5,458 bases of DNA, taken from an uncultured Clostridia bacterium. GTDB lineage: Bacteria > Bacillota > Clostridia > Christensenellales > Aristaeellaceae. Each line of letters opens with the position of its first letter. The stretch's first letter is position 1. Made by a program: the position numbers and the translations under genes. The notes under the pieces were generated by a model. It saw only the letters and a list, made by a program, of their open reading frames with translations. It was not told the origin of the DNA and did not search any database. Below, piece by piece: positions 1 to 5,201 of the stretch. The DNA lies in contig CAKUFB010000188.1 in NCBI GenBank assembly GCA_934647145.1, forward strand, positions 1 to 5,458. Direction: 5' to 3'.

Positions 1-101
1 CCCGCTGGCTGGGGGAGGCTCCCTGAATATCGTACAGCCTGACGACAGGAGAGGCGGCAGCAAGTGGGTGCAGGCTCTGCCTGCCGCTCCCCCCGGGCTT
101 T
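1..101. other. Left-edge non-coding stretch with no supported gene
   Basis: No start codon with a ribosome binding site was found on either strand. One plus-strand frame is open from base 2 to about 141 and could be the tail of a convergent gene starting outside the window. Its translation is Pro/Ala/Gly-rich, matches nothing I recognise and overlaps the end of the GNAT gene, so it is not called. Apart from the inverted repeats at 54-87 and a short GGGA/TCCC hairpin near 13-23, nothing is visible. Confidence 0.4.
54..87 (-). other. Overlapping inverted repeats after the GNAT gene (possible transcript end)
   Basis: GCGGCAG at 54-60 pairs perfectly with CTGCCGC at 81-87. A second, tighter hairpin, GCAGGC (70-75) with GCCTGC (79-84) around a 3-nt loop, shares bases 81-84 with the first, so the two cannot form together. 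They lie 15-48 bp beyond the GNAT stop codon and could fold at the 3' end of the minus-strand message. There is no T-run on either strand afterwards, so this is not a standard Rho-independent terminator. Its role is inferred from position only. Confidence 0.35.
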
Positions 102-692
102 CTACCCGCCCAGCTCCGGCAGGCCCGTCCAGTCCTGCCTGAGCATCGCGTAAAGCTCTATATCCACATACTTTCCCTTGTTATACAGGCGCTCCCGCAG
201 TGTGCCCTCGCGGCGCATGCCGCACTTGCGCATGACTGCGCCGGAGGCGGGATTGCCCACCTCGTGCTGCGCCTCAATGCGGTTGATGGCCATTTTCTCG
301 AAGGAGTACCTCAGCACCGCCCGAAGCGCCTCGGTCATGTAGCCCTGATTCCAGCAATCCCGCGCGAGGGAGTAGCCCACCTCGGCGGCGTTGTTCTCGG
401 GCTGATACCACATGTAGCCGATGGTTCCCACGACCCGGCCCTCGTCCTTGCGCACGATGCACCAGCTGGCGGGATCCCCCGCGCGGTATTTCCGCAGCAT
501 GCACTTGATGTAGGCGCGGCTCTCGGACACGTTTTTCTGCGCCTCCCAGAGCACATACCTGGCCACCTCTTCGTCGCAGCTGTAGGCGAACAGGTCGCGC
601 GCGTCGCGCATTTCCATGCGCCTGAGGATCAGTCGTTCGGTCTCGATTTCCTCCATGGGAAAGATGGGCATTCTGGAAAACATCCTCAGCAT
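102..692 (-). CDS. GNAT-family N-acetyltransferase, RimJ/RimL type
   Basis: This 196-residue protein should transfer an acetyl group from acetyl-CoA to an amine in the cytoplasm. The substrate (ribosomal-protein N-terminus, other protein or small molecule) cannot be read from the sequence. The RimJ/RimL pattern is clear: an N-terminal block ETERLILRRM (residues 17-26), the acetyl-CoA pyrophosphate-binding loop WNQGYMTEAL (114-123), and a C-terminal block with N147, S150, MRKCGM (154-159) and EGTLRER (162-168), followed by GKYVDIELYAML. Length is normal for the family. It is the last gene of the minus-strand cluster, 7 bp after the GH2-like stop. ATG 692 was kept as the start, but AAGGG at 694-698 is only 1 nt from it. 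That site is better spaced (10 nt) for the in-frame ATG at 683, and ATG 656 lies just before the conserved block. The family assignment is firm; the substrate is unknown. Confidence 0.9.
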   Translation of the reverse strand: MLRMFSRMPIFPMEEIETERLILRRMEMRDARDLFAYSCDEEVARYVLWEAQKNVSESRAYIKCMLRKYRAGDPASWCIVRKDEGRVVGTIGYMWYQPENNAAEVGYSLARDCWNQGYMTEALRAVLRYSFEKMAINRIEAQHEVGNPASGAVMRKCGMRREGTLRERLYNKGKYVDIELYAMLRQDWTGLPELGG

Positions 693-699
693 TCCCTTC

Positions 700-2451
700 T
701 TATTGCTCCTCCCGGTTGATCCATTCCGCGTCCCGCAGGCGCGCGCCTTCTCTGAGCTCGCCGGGCAGCAAAAACCCGTACGCCTCCCCGGCGCGCAGGC
801 ACAGGCAGGCCGTCCCGGACGCGTTTGTCAGTCCCTCTTCCGTTTCCACCGGCTCGCAGGGATTCTGCGTGAGCAGGCGCAGTCTGATTTCCTCGTCCTC
901 GGAGGCGAAGGCCAGCCGATCGCAGATCTCGATCACTTCTCCGCGCGAGTCGCGCAGCTGCGTGCGCAGGAGCAGCAGCCCCATTCCCTCGGGGAAGGGC
1001 GCGTGTATCTCGCCCAGCAGCCTGTTTCCCTCGGACAGCGCCACGAACTCGCGCTGGCTGACCAGCCCGCCGCCTGCATCGCGGGCGGACACGCACACCT
1101 GCACGACGTCGCGCCGCGTGCCGTCCGACAGCAGATACACCTCGTAAACGCCCTCCTTTTTCCGCCGCAGGAGGACGTGCTCGGCCGCCCACGCCTGGCA
1201 AAGCGCCCAGTACGCGCTTCTCGGAACGCCGTCCTGATCGACCAGTGCGCGGGAGGCCGTCTTCCAGTCCGCGTCGTCCAGCCTGACCTGCAGCATCTCC
1301 CCCTTCAGGCGCTTTTCCTCGGCCAGCGCGCGCAGATTCTCGGCCTGCATGGCCCGCTGGAAGCGGCACGCCGTCTCAAAGGGCGCATGGCAGATCTCAT
1401 CGGTCGGCTGATCGGACACCTTCGCCCGCAGCCGCCACACGGTCGCTTCCTCCGGCGGCCAGCACCCGGCTCCGCCGCACAGCGCCTTGAGCAGCTCCTC
1501 CCGCTGCATCGAGCTGCCCGGCGCGGCGTTTTCATAGGCCGCGCGCGGCAAAGAGCCGGCCAATCCACCGGCTGTCCGCCCGGGCTTGCCCCGCAGCGGC
1601 ACGCAGGCCTGCGCCCCCAGCCGCTCCATCAGAAGCGCGGCCTGAGCGTCCGGGCGATACGCGTCGACCTGCACCGCGCGCGTGATCGGTCGAACGGGGC
1701 GCACGGTTTCCAGGCTCGCGCGGTCGCAGAGGATCTCGCCGCGCAGCAGCTCCGCCGTCACGGTCAGCACGCCCTCGTCCATCTCGCGCTCGCTCCAGCC
1801 GGGCGCGCCCGCAAGCGGCAGGTCGCACGTCGCAAAGGTGTGCTTCTGCTTCAGCGAAAGCGGAACCTCGCGCTCCGCCAGCGTCCTTTCCTCCGCCGCG
1901 AGCCGCAGCCGAAGCAGGAAATCCGCGCCCCTTCTGCGGTTCAGCCTGCACACGGCGCGCAGCGCGTTGTCCCGCGGCTCGACCTCCAGCCGCTCGATGC
2001 GCGCGTCCTCGGTTTCATGCAGAAACGCGCCGCCGCACAGCCCGATCTCGGGCAGCGCGTCCCAGCCGGGCATGGTGCGAAGCCGGGCCTCGAACACCAC
2101 CTCCAGCCGGTTTTCGCCCGCAAGCAGCTCGTCCGTACAGTCGACCCACAGGTCCTGATCGCAAAAATCGGCCAGCTTTTTGCCGTTCAGGCGCACGCAG
2201 CCCTCGCCGCACAGGTTTTCCAGGTAAAAGGCGCGCATCAAATCGCCCTCGGGACAGCTGAAGGTCAGTCCGTAGGTCCACCTTCTCGCGCTCACCCATT
2301 CGCAGGCCAGGCTGTTCAGGCCCTTTTCCGGCTCCACAAGCACCCCCGCCTCGGCCAGCGCGCGCACCACGTCCTGCGGCTCGCCCAGCGCAACCGGCTG
2401 CACGATCCCGTCCGTCAGGCTCCAGCCCTCGCTCAATCGGATCAACTTCAC
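700..2451 (-). CDS. Shortened GH2-like protein (beta-mannosidase architecture, catalytic barrel largely missing)
   Basis: The protein has 583 residues from GTG 2451; family beta-mannosidases usually have 800-900. An N-terminal GH2 sugar-binding (jelly-roll) domain covers about 1-150: W10, RRWTYGLTF (56-64), VRLNGKKL (86-93) and TDELLAGENRLEV (106-118). GWDALPEIGLCGGAFL (129-144) matches the family's GWDWGP...GI-W...L junction. An Ig-like domain follows (about 150-258). The barrel region is far too short: about 44 residues lie between the Ig domain and PRAAYEN (302-308), which resembles the nucleophile motif (R-x-x-SE-F/Y-G). CWPPEEATVWRL (330-341) and AMQAENLRALAEEKR...DGVPRSAYWAL (367-417) match the end of the barrel; beta-sandwich sequence follows. 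No Asn-Glu acid/base motif is visible and there is no signal peptide, so it is probably a cytoplasmic protein without normal glycosidase activity. GTG 2451 overlaps the Nudix stop (GTGA). TTG 2445 is a serious alternative start because GGAGG at 2453-2457 is 7 nt from it. The frame is intact, with no sign of decay. Family confidence is good; function is unknown. Confidence 0.8.
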   Translation of the reverse strand: MKLIRLSEGWSLTDGIVQPVALGEPQDVVRALAEAGVLVEPEKGLNSLACEWVSARRWTYGLTFSCPEGDLMRAFYLENLCGEGCVRLNGKKLADFCDQDLWVDCTDELLAGENRLEVVFEARLRTMPGWDALPEIGLCGGAFLHETEDARIERLEVEPRDNALRAVCRLNRRRGADFLLRLRLAAEERTLAEREVPLSLKQKHTFATCDLPLAGAPGWSEREMDEGVLTVTAELLRGEILCDRASLETVRPVRPITRAVQVDAYRPDAQAALLMERLGAQACVPLRGKPGRTAGGLAGSLPRAAYENAAPGSSMQREELLKALCGGAGCWPPEEATVWRLRAKVSDQPTDEICHAPFETACRFQRAMQAENLRALAEEKRLKGEMLQVRLDDADWKTASRALVDQDGVPRSAYWALCQAWAAEHVLLRRKKEGVYEVYLLSDGTRRDVVQVCVSARDAGGGLVSQREFVALSEGNRLLGEIHAPFPEGMGLLLLRTQLRDSRGEVIEICDRLAFASEDEEIRLRLLTQNPCEPVETEEGLTNASGTACLCLRAGEAYGFLLPGELREGARLRDAEWINREEQ

Positions 2452-2993
2452 CCCTCCAGTTTGCTCTTGGCCAAGAGAAGGCCGCACAGCGTCTTGCTGT
2501 CCTGCAGCTCGCCCGCCTGCGCCCGCGCGATCGCCTCGTCAAACGGCATGCGCACAAGGCCCAGGAACTCGTCGTCGTCCGGGTGCGCCGTCCCGCGGCG
2601 CAGGCCGGTCGCCAGGTAAATCGAAATCATCTCGTCGCAGAAACCGGGCGTGGTCACCATGTCGGTCAGCTTCACCCAGCTATCCGCCTCGTAGCCGGTC
2701 TCCTCGGACAGCTCGCGCCTGGCCGTGACCAGTCGGTCCTCGCTCTTCGAGTCCAGTTTGCCCGCCGGAATCTCGGTCGTCACCCGGCCCAGCGGCGCGC
2801 GGAACTGCCGCACCAGCAGCACGTTTTTCTCCTCGTCCACCGCCACCACCGCGCACGCCCCGATGTGGCGCACGATCTCGCGCCTGGCGCTCTTTCCGCT
2901 GGGCAGCGTCACATGCATCAGGTGCAGGTGTACGATCTTGCCCTCGTAGATCGACTGCTCGTCCACAACCTTCTCAATCAATTGCTCATCCAT
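2448..2993 (-). CDS. nudF: Nudix hydrolase, ADP-ribose pyrophosphatase type
   Basis: A 181-residue cytoplasmic enzyme expected to hydrolyse ADP-ribose to AMP and ribose 5-phosphate, possibly with other nucleoside-diphosphate sugars as substrates. The Nudix box is clear: G78, E85, then R93-E94-L95-S96-E97-E98-T99-G100-Y101, with the metal-binding glutamates E94, E97 and E98 present. P116, in TTPGFCDE, lies 16 residues after G100, a spacing known as a marker of ADP-ribose-specific Nudix enzymes. EIPAGKLD (74-81) is also typical of NudF. The N-terminal strand block (EGKIVHLHLMHVTLPSG) and the length fit the family. The G-to-E spacing is six residues instead of the canonical five. Start: ATG 2993 with AGGA at 3003-3006, spacing 9 nt. 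Its stop overlaps the GH2-like GTG by 4 bp, so the two genes are probably translationally coupled. The exact substrate is inferred. Confidence 0.93.
   Translation of the reverse strand: MDEQLIEKVVDEQSIYEGKIVHLHLMHVTLPSGKSARREIVRHIGACAVVAVDEEKNVLLVRQFRAPLGRVTTEIPAGKLDSKSEDRLVTARRELSEETGYEADSWVKLTDMVTTPGFCDEMISIYLATGLRRGTAHPDDDEFLGLVRMPFDEAIARAQAGELQDSKTLCGLLLAKSKLEG
2453..2457 (-). promoter_or_regulatory. Ribosome binding site of the GH2-like gene
   Basis: GGAGG, read on the minus strand, lies inside the last codons of the Nudix gene. It is only 1 nt from GTG 2451 but 7 nt from the in-frame TTG 2445. The spacing therefore favours TTG, giving a protein that starts MIRLSEGW. The 4-bp GTGA overlap favours GTG if terminating ribosomes re-initiate. 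The two products differ by two residues. Confidence 0.6.
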
Positions 2994-3002
2994 AACAATA
3001 TA

Positions 3003-3006
3003 TCCT
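3003..3006 (-). promoter_or_regulatory. Ribosome binding site of the Nudix gene
   Basis: AGGA, read on the minus strand, is 9 nt before ATG 2993; a second AGGA precedes it at 3008-3011. This supports the chosen start. No promoter with both boxes was found in the 92-bp gap. A TAGAAT hexamer at 3053-3058 has only GC-rich hairpin sequence at the -35 position, so the gene probably depends on transcription from upstream. Confidence 0.55.
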
Positions 3007-3059
3007 GTCCTTTCTGTTCGTGCTTCTGATCCTGTATGCTTCCCGGATTCGTATTCTAT

Positions 3060-3083
3060 CCGGCCGTCGGCACTGCCGGCCGG
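3060..3083 (-). other. GC-rich hairpin after the membrane-protein gene
   Basis: A perfect 7-bp stem, CCGGCCG (3060-3066) with CGGCCGG (3077-3083), encloses a 10-nt loop just 3 bp past the membrane-protein stop codon. An alternative fold pairs CGGC with GCCG around a 3-nt loop. On the minus-strand transcript it is followed by AUAGAAU, not a U-run, so it is a weak intrinsic terminator at best. It could reduce read-through into the Nudix gene or protect the 3' end of the upstream message. The role is inferred. Confidence 0.45.
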
Positions 3084-3085
3084 GC

Positions 3086-5038
3086 TCAGTCTGCCCTGCC
3101 GACCGCGTAGATCTTCACCTCGCCGTTTTCATAGACCAGGGGGTAGGTATTCGCGATGGTTTCCTCGTCCACGGCGTAATTGGCGCGCTCGTAGCCGCTG
3201 ATATAGATATAGTCCACGCCGTACCGGCTGAACAGCCCGGCCGACTCGCCCGGCTGCTCGAACATGGCCCGCTGCGCCTCGCGCTGCGCGGAGTAGTCCA
3301 CGCCGTGATAGTACAGGAAGCTGGCCGTGCCGCAGACGATTTTGCGCCCGGCGAGCGAGGAGACGGCGTTGTTGTGGTTGTCGCTGGTCAGTACGACCGC
3401 GTCCTTCGGCGCGTGCTCGTCGAGCCAGTGAGCCGCCTGCACCGCCTCGGCGCTGTAGAGCCGGTAGTCGGATTTCAGCTCCCGCGCGGCCGACAGCCCG
3501 CCCGAAAGCACGCACACAATTGCGAATACGCCCGCGAGCAGCCGCCTGCCGGGCAGGCCGCGCATCCGGTCGTACAGCGCCACAAGATACGTCGCCGCCA
3601 GCGGCAGCAGCGTCATGTAGGCCACGTAGAACAGCTTGTTGTTATCGTACACGTTGGGCTGGAACAGAATAAACTCGGCCACCAGCCACACCAGTCCCGC
3701 GCCCAGCGCGAACGCCCTCCCCCGCCTCTTCGCAAGCAGCGCGCCCGGCAGCAGGAACAGGTAGACCGGCCCGACGTTCTTGATCCAGAACCAGAAGTAG
3801 CCGTCGATCAGGCCGCCGCCATTCCAGTTGACCCAGTTGAACTGGAATCTCAGCGACTTGCCGTTCACCGTCTGCGGCACGCTCCAGGTCAGAAGCTGCG
3901 GCGCGGCCAGGAGAACCGCCAGCCCGCCGTAGCACAGAAAGCCGGCCAGCAGGCGCTTTTTCCTCGCCGGGTTCTTCTCGTCCGCCAGCGAATACGCCAT
4001 CACGCCCGCGCTGATCAGACCCAGCGCCAGGAAGGAGTGCGTGTGAATCATCGGCATCGCGCCGCCCCACACGCCCAGCAGCCAGAACCACCTGCGCTCG
4101 TTCGAGGACACCGCCTCCTGCAGCATCCACAGCGCCGGAATCACCATCATCCAGCCGGCCAGCAGCGTCCTCTGCGGCAGCATCATGTCCACGATCACGT
4201 TCACCCAGCGGATGTTTTTGTCCACCAGGTTGGCCGGCGCCTTGTAAAAGTCGTTCATGCAGGCGACGAGCCGGCTGGGGTCAAGGCCGGCCTGATCCAG
4301 CACGTAGCAAAAGCCCAGACCGCCGTTCAAAAACAGCAGGATAAACGACAGCGCCGCCGCCCGCCGCCCGCCGCCGGTCAGCCGCCAGGCAAGCATCAGG
4401 TATCCCCAGAACACCAGCGCACTCATGAGCGTGCCCGGCACGATGAACGCCCAGCGAAGGGGCGTGCCGCACAGGTACATGCTGCCCGACAGCGCGTCCA
4501 TCAGGAAGGGATAGCCCAGCAGCGTCCCGGGCAGGATGGTGTACTCGGGCGGGTAGCTCGCGTTCTTCAGGCCGGTCGCGATGCCCAGGTGCAGGTTCAG
4601 GTCGCCGTAGGTGGACTGACCCACGTGCAGCGCGCCGTCGACCGGACGAAGCGTGTGCGTGTACTGAAGAACCGCCATCAGCAGCGTGAACGGCACGGCC
4701 AGCAGCACCACCAGCCACACCGGCGGCTCCCTGTCGCTTCGCGGCGCTTCCTGAAGGTCAGAATCGCGCCGAAAACGCGCCTTAACCTGCGAAAACGCGG
4801 CCAGTCCCACCGCCACAGCCGCGCCCAGCGCCTGCGCGACCCACGTAAAGTCCAGCGCGAACGCGAACAGCGACGGGAACCACATCATCATCGCGAACCC
4901 GCAGCTCAGTCCCAGCCACAGCCGCGTCATGCGCCCCTGCCGCCTGACAAGCGCGTCCATCGCCGCGCAGCCGCTGCCCAGAAACACAGCCAGCAAAACG
5001 AATCCCAGCATTTTCCACCCACCATTCGTCCAGTTCAT
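3086..5038 (-). CDS. Multi-pass GT-C-like membrane protein with a C-terminal soluble domain
   Basis: A 650-residue integral membrane protein, probably a GT-C-fold glycosyltransferase or relative that would use a lipid-linked sugar donor on the outer face of the membrane. About a dozen hydrophobic segments lie between residues 9 and 515, for example 10-26, 107-124, 196-216, 291-305, 334-350, 364-382, 422-435, 443-460, 470-488 and 499-515. Distinctive motifs are TYGDLNLHL (143-151), SYPPEY with GYPFLMD (161-181), MLPQR (286-290) and QPNVYDNNKLF (460-470). I associate these with an uncharacterised group of bacterial and archaeal GT-C-like proteins; D146 lies in the position expected for a first-loop catalytic Asp. 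Residues 520-650 form a soluble domain (AAHWLDEHAP...DYIYISGYER...VYENGEVKIYAV). Start: GTG 5047 lies at or before the predicted transcription start, so ATG 5038 was taken. ATG 5011, 7 nt from GGTGG (5019-5023) and directly before the first helix, is a good alternative. Substrate and product are unknown. Confidence 0.85.
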   Translation of the reverse strand: MNWTNGGWKMLGFVLLAVFLGSGCAAMDALVRRQGRMTRLWLGLSCGFAMMMWFPSLFAFALDFTWVAQALGAAVAVGLAAFSQVKARFRRDSDLQEAPRSDREPPVWLVVLLAVPFTLLMAVLQYTHTLRPVDGALHVGQSTYGDLNLHLGIATGLKNASYPPEYTILPGTLLGYPFLMDALSGSMYLCGTPLRWAFIVPGTLMSALVFWGYLMLAWRLTGGGRRAAALSFILLFLNGGLGFCYVLDQAGLDPSRLVACMNDFYKAPANLVDKNIRWVNVIVDMMLPQRTLLAGWMMVIPALWMLQEAVSSNERRWFWLLGVWGGAMPMIHTHSFLALGLISAGVMAYSLADEKNPARKKRLLAGFLCYGGLAVLLAAPQLLTWSVPQTVNGKSLRFQFNWVNWNGGGLIDGYFWFWIKNVGPVYLFLLPGALLAKRRGRAFALGAGLVWLVAEFILFQPNVYDNNKLFYVAYMTLLPLAATYLVALYDRMRGLPGRRLLAGVFAIVCVLSGGLSAARELKSDYRLYSAEAVQAAHWLDEHAPKDAVVLTSDNHNNAVSSLAGRKIVCGTASFLYYHGVDYSAQREAQRAMFEQPGESAGLFSRYGVDYIYISGYERANYAVDEETIANTYPLVYENGEVKIYAVGRAD

Positions 5039-5052
5039 ATTTTCCACTGTAC

Positions 5053-5081
5053 ATTATAAACGATTTCCGCCCGCACATCAA
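5053..5081 (-). promoter_or_regulatory. Sigma-A-type promoter for the minus-strand gene cluster
   Basis: Reading the minus strand, TTGATG (5076-5081) and a perfect TATAAT (5053-5058) are separated by 17 bp. The -35 matches the TTGACA consensus at four of six positions. Transcription should begin near 5045-5048. This would make the leader of the membrane-protein gene almost absent for ATG 5038 and about 35 nt for ATG 5011. It is the only two-box promoter I find for the whole four-gene cluster. Confidence 0.75.
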
Positions 5082-5094
5082 GAGCTTTCTGCGC

Positions 5095-5144
5095 CGCTGT
5101 CCGTCCTTTCGCAATGAATTCTAACCCGGCATGCTTTGACAGCG
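5095..5144. repeat. Inverted repeat between the divergent promoters
   Basis: CGCTGTC (5095-5101) and GACAGCG (5138-5144) are perfect 7-bp inverted copies with centres 43 bp apart. With a 3-bp insertion in the left arm the match extends to CTGCGC(CGC)TGTC and GACAGCGCAG. The right arm overlaps the radA -35 box and the left arm lies 13 bp from the other -35 box. A shared operator is conceivable, but seven-base arms can occur by chance. Confidence 0.25.
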
Positions 5145-5164
5145 CAGGACGACTGTGGTATAAT
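5136..5164 (+). promoter_or_regulatory. Consensus sigma-A promoter of radA
   Basis: TTGACA (5136-5141) and TATAAT (5159-5164) both match the sigma-A consensus perfectly with the optimal 17-bp spacer. TGG immediately before the -10 adds an extended -10 (TGnTATAAT). Transcription should start near 5171, giving a leader of about 31 nt. Such a complete match predicts strong constitutive transcription unless it is repressed. Confidence 0.9.
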
Positions 5165-5190
5165 AAGGTGAAAATGGATTTTATGCGCAC

Positions 5191-5195
5191 AGGAG
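5191..5195 (+). promoter_or_regulatory. Ribosome binding site of radA
   Basis: AGGAG lies 6 nt before ATG 5202, which is ideal spacing. It decides the start over the upstream ATGs at 5174 and 5183, which are out of frame with RadA and have no such site. Confidence 0.85.
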
Positions 5196-5201
5196 ATCGC
5201 C

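Noticed and set aside
1..101. A possible structured RNA (SRP RNA, RNase P RNA or tmRNA end) at the left edge
   Set aside because: The stretch is GC-rich with hairpins but lacks the conserved core sequences of these RNAs that I looked for.
2..141. An open plus-strand frame at the left edge, as the tail of a convergent gene
   Set aside because: It is too short, Pro/Ala/Gly-rich, unrecognised and overlaps the 3' end of the GNAT gene. More sequence to the left is needed to call it.
616..2619. A 667-residue open frame on the plus strand
   Set aside because: It lies antisense to the GH2-like and Nudix genes, whose proteins have clear family motifs. Its translation is Arg/Gln/Ala/Pro-rich with no recognisable domain, as expected opposite GC-rich coding DNA.
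3020..5059. A 679-residue open frame on the plus strand
   Set aside because: It is antisense to the membrane-protein gene and crosses its promoter. The product is His/Gln/Arg-rich, low in complexity and lacks a ribosome binding site, so it is a compositional shadow.
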